Shown one piece after another: positions 62,502 through 64,000 of a stretch of 64,000 bases of DNA. The notes under the pieces were generated by a model. The model was not told where the DNA came from. It saw nothing but the letters and a program-made list of their open reading frames with translations, and did not search any database. The translations under genes and the position numbers were made by a program. Source of the DNA: Phenylobacterium sp. RIFCSPHIGHO2_01_FULL_69_31 (GTDB lineage Bacteria; Pseudomonadota; Alphaproteobacteria; Caulobacterales; Caulobacteraceae). Numbering within the stretch: position 1 is the first letter of the stretch; each line of letters begins with the position of its first letter. The stretch is from NCBI RefSeq assembly GCF_001824475.1, contig NZ_MHXN01000034.1:1-64000 (forward strand), in the 5' to 3' direction.

Positions 62502-64000
62502 CTAGAAGCGCTTCTTGACGCTCACCTTGTAGGTGCGGCCGATCGCGCTGCCCGTGAACGGATCGTAGTTGAGGTCGAGCCGGGCAAACGCAGGGTCCTG
62601 GTCGAACAGGTTGTCCACCGACAGGGTCATGGTGGTCTCCCACGGCAGTTGCACCCGATAGTCGAGCTCAGCCAGGATCGTGGACTTGATGGTCTGGCCC
62701 TTGGTCTGCACCGCCCCGTTCACCGGGTTAGGCGCCAGGATCGAGGTCCGCTGGTCCTTGTAGGAGTCGATGTAGTTCAGCGTGAAGCGCAGGTTATGCG
62801 GCCCACGGCTGTACTCGGCGAACACCTGGCCCTTCCACTCGGGGAGGGACGTGGCGATGAGCTGGTAGTTCAGGAAACCGGCCGCATCGAAGGCCCGCTC
62901 GACCGTCACACCCTCGACGGTGAAGTCGCCGATCTTGTACTCGATCGTGTAGGTCGCCGAGCCGCCGATGCGGATGTCACCGCCCAGCACGTCGTCGAAG
63001 TCGTACTGACCCATGAAGTCGATGCCGGAGGTCTTGATCTTCGGCCCGTTCACCACCTGGGTCCGCACGCGCGAGATCGTCGCGGTCGAGCAGGCGCCCT
63101 GGAAGGTGAAGCGCGATTGCAGGCCTGCGAACGCAGCCTGGCCGCAGTTGGCCGTCGAGCCGCCCGGGAACATGGTGTTCACGATGGACGCCGAGGGCTC
63201 ACCCACGATCGGGTCCTTGAAGTCGAAGCCCCAGTAGTCGATCGAGCCCTTGAAGTTGCCGATGTCGAAGATGCCGCCCACGCTGTAGGTGGTCGCCTCT
63301 TCCGGCTTGAGGTCCGGGTTGCCGAAGAAGTCGATGGCCCGGAAGGCGCCGGCGATGAAGCTCAGCGCCGTCACGCTGCCGGGCGCCAGGTTGGTCAGGG
63401 CCGGGCCGCGGAAGGTGGTGCCGATCGAGCCGCGCAGGGCGAACCAGTCGGCCATCTGCCACCGCGCCGAGATCTTCGGATTGGTGGTGGTGCCCACCGC
63501 CTCGTAGTCCTCGTGCCGGATGGCGGCCATGATCTGGATGTCGTCGGTGACCGGGATGCTCAGCTCGCCGAACACGGCCCAGACGTTGCGGTCCAGGTCC
63601 GCTTCCTCGCCCGTCCCCAGGAACATCAGCGGGCCGTTGCGCACCGCGCACGAACCCGTCCCGTTGATCGGGGTGTCGATGCAGGGCGAGGCGTCGATGT
63701 CGCTGAGATCGTTGTACTCGGACTCGAAGCCGTCCCGGCGGAACTGGACGCCCGCCGCCCAGGCGACGTCGCCGCCGGCCAGCTCGATGCCGGTCTTGCC
63801 GTTCAGGACCGCATCCCAGACGAAGGTGCGCTGGGTCTGCTTGGTCGAGACCTGCTGGAAGAACCAGCGGACCACATCGGGATTGTTCGCCGCCCCAGCC
63901 ACGAAGCCGGGGTTCGTCTGGCCGGTGATGGCGTTGGAGGCGATCGCATTGGCGAAGGGGTTGAAATAGTAGCAGCCGAGCGCCGTGTTGCCGGCGCCCG
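62502..64000 (-). CDS. TonB-dependent receptor, C-terminal part (truncated by window)
   Basis: About 500 residues of the barrel of a second TonB-dependent receptor; the frame is open to the right edge of the window, so the N-terminus is missing because of the cut. It contains WTVF-like barrel strands (VWAVFGELSIPVTDDIQI, PKISARWQMADWFALRGSIG) and ends TYKVSVKKRF. It is about one-third identical by eye to the neighbouring receptor in the same positions (e.g. LGCYYFNPFANAI versus LGCYFFNPFSNAV), so they are tandem duplicates. An apparent start at 63902 is a GTG inside the frame, not the real start. Confidence 0.93.
   Translation of the reverse strand, partial: GAGNTALGCYYFNPFANAIASNAITGQTNPGFVAGAANNPDVVRWFFQQVSTKQTQRTFVWDAVLNGKTGIELAGGDVAWAAGVQFRRDGFESEYNDLSDIDASPCIDTPINGTGSCAVRNGPLMFLGTGEEADLDRNVWAVFGELSIPVTDDIQIMAAIRHEDYEAVGTTTNPKISARWQMADWFALRGSIGTTFRGPALTNLAPGSVTALSFIAGAFRAIDFFGNPDLKPEEATTYSVGGIFDIGNFKGSIDYWGFDFKDPIVGEPSASIVNTMFPGGSTANCGQAAFAGLQSRFTFQGACSTATISRVRTQVVNGPKIKTSGIDFMGQYDFDDVLGGDIRIGGSATYTIEYKIGDFTVEGVTVERAFDAAGFLNYQLIATSLPEWKGQVFAEYSRGPHNLRFTLNYIDSYKDQRTSILAPNPVNGAVQTKGQTIKSTILAELDYRVQLPWETTMTLSVDNLFDQDPAFARLDLNYDPFTGSAIGRTYKVSVKKRF

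Noticed and set aside
63902..64000. Apparent start of the second TonB receptor at 63902
   Set aside because: The frame remains open to the window edge with conserved receptor residues (LGCYYFNPFANAI), so the gene is truncated by the window, not started there.

Overview
The window is a 64 kb chromosomal segment of a high-GC alphaproteobacterium, almost certainly a member of the Caulobacteraceae (Caulobacter/Phenylobacterium group). The evidence is a tacA-like sigma-54 regulator followed by a gapR (DUF2312) gene whose product ends exactly like the Caulobacter nucleoid protein, a motA gene without motB, two large TonB-dependent receptors, a PEPxxWA-CTERM protein, HWE-type signalling, and many GC-rich palindromic intergenic elements. 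Nearly all of the sequence is ordinary core chromosome. No tRNA, rRNA, CRISPR array, insertion sequence or prophage was seen.

Layout. 0-3.2 kb: an SRPBCC/ArsR pair with a clear operator, a GNAT acetyltransferase, and a small AT-richer accessory patch with a DUF3800 gene, a candidate short RNA, two tiny overlapping ORFs and a possible gene remnant. 3.2-7.8 kb: a beta-helix protein/diheme cytochrome pair, a CAP-domain protein and trehalose-6-phosphate synthase (otsA). 8.3-17.2 kb: a MarR regulator, ruvA-ruvB, then the Tol-Pal locus ybgC-tolQ-tolR-tolA-tolB-pal-cpoB followed by tilS. 17.2-24.1 kb: an alpha/beta hydrolase and M23 peptidase, then an autotransporter divergent from an XRE regulator and an RTX-repeat protein. 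24.2-27.6 kb: three-subunit transhydrogenase plus a cytochrome oxidase subunit IV-like protein. 27.7-36.7 kb: hydrolases, acyl-CoA dehydrogenase with HxlR regulator, GFA-like protein, small envelope proteins, an EAL phosphodiesterase and an M24 peptidase. 36.8-41.6 kb: a 24-residue membrane protein, HWE kinase, single-domain response regulator, TauE/SafE permease, M3 peptidase, Lrp/AsnC regulator. 41.7-48.3 kb: arginine/ornithine catabolic pair, PQQ dehydrogenase, divergent MocR/YczE pair. 48.4-53.8 kb: tacA, a conserved small gene, gapR, folE, PEP-CTERM protein, rpmJ, lytic transglycosylase. 53.8-64 kb: MFS transporter, motA, Ala-rich lipoprotein, mnmC, DUF6491 protein and two tandem TonB-dependent receptors, the second running off the end.

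How genes work together. Tol-Pal genes form one tightly overlapping operon for outer-membrane constriction and integrity. The amidinotransferase-fold hydrolase and ornithine aminotransferase, divergent from an Lrp/AsnC regulator, look like an arginine-to-glutamate-semialdehyde route. The MocR/YczE and HxlR/acyl-CoA dehydrogenase pairs are regulator-target pairs with visible inverted repeats between them. The least explained loci are the XRE/RTX/autotransporter cluster (19.2-24.1 kb) and the DUF3800 patch with its short RNA and overlapping small ORFs (1.6-3.2 kb).
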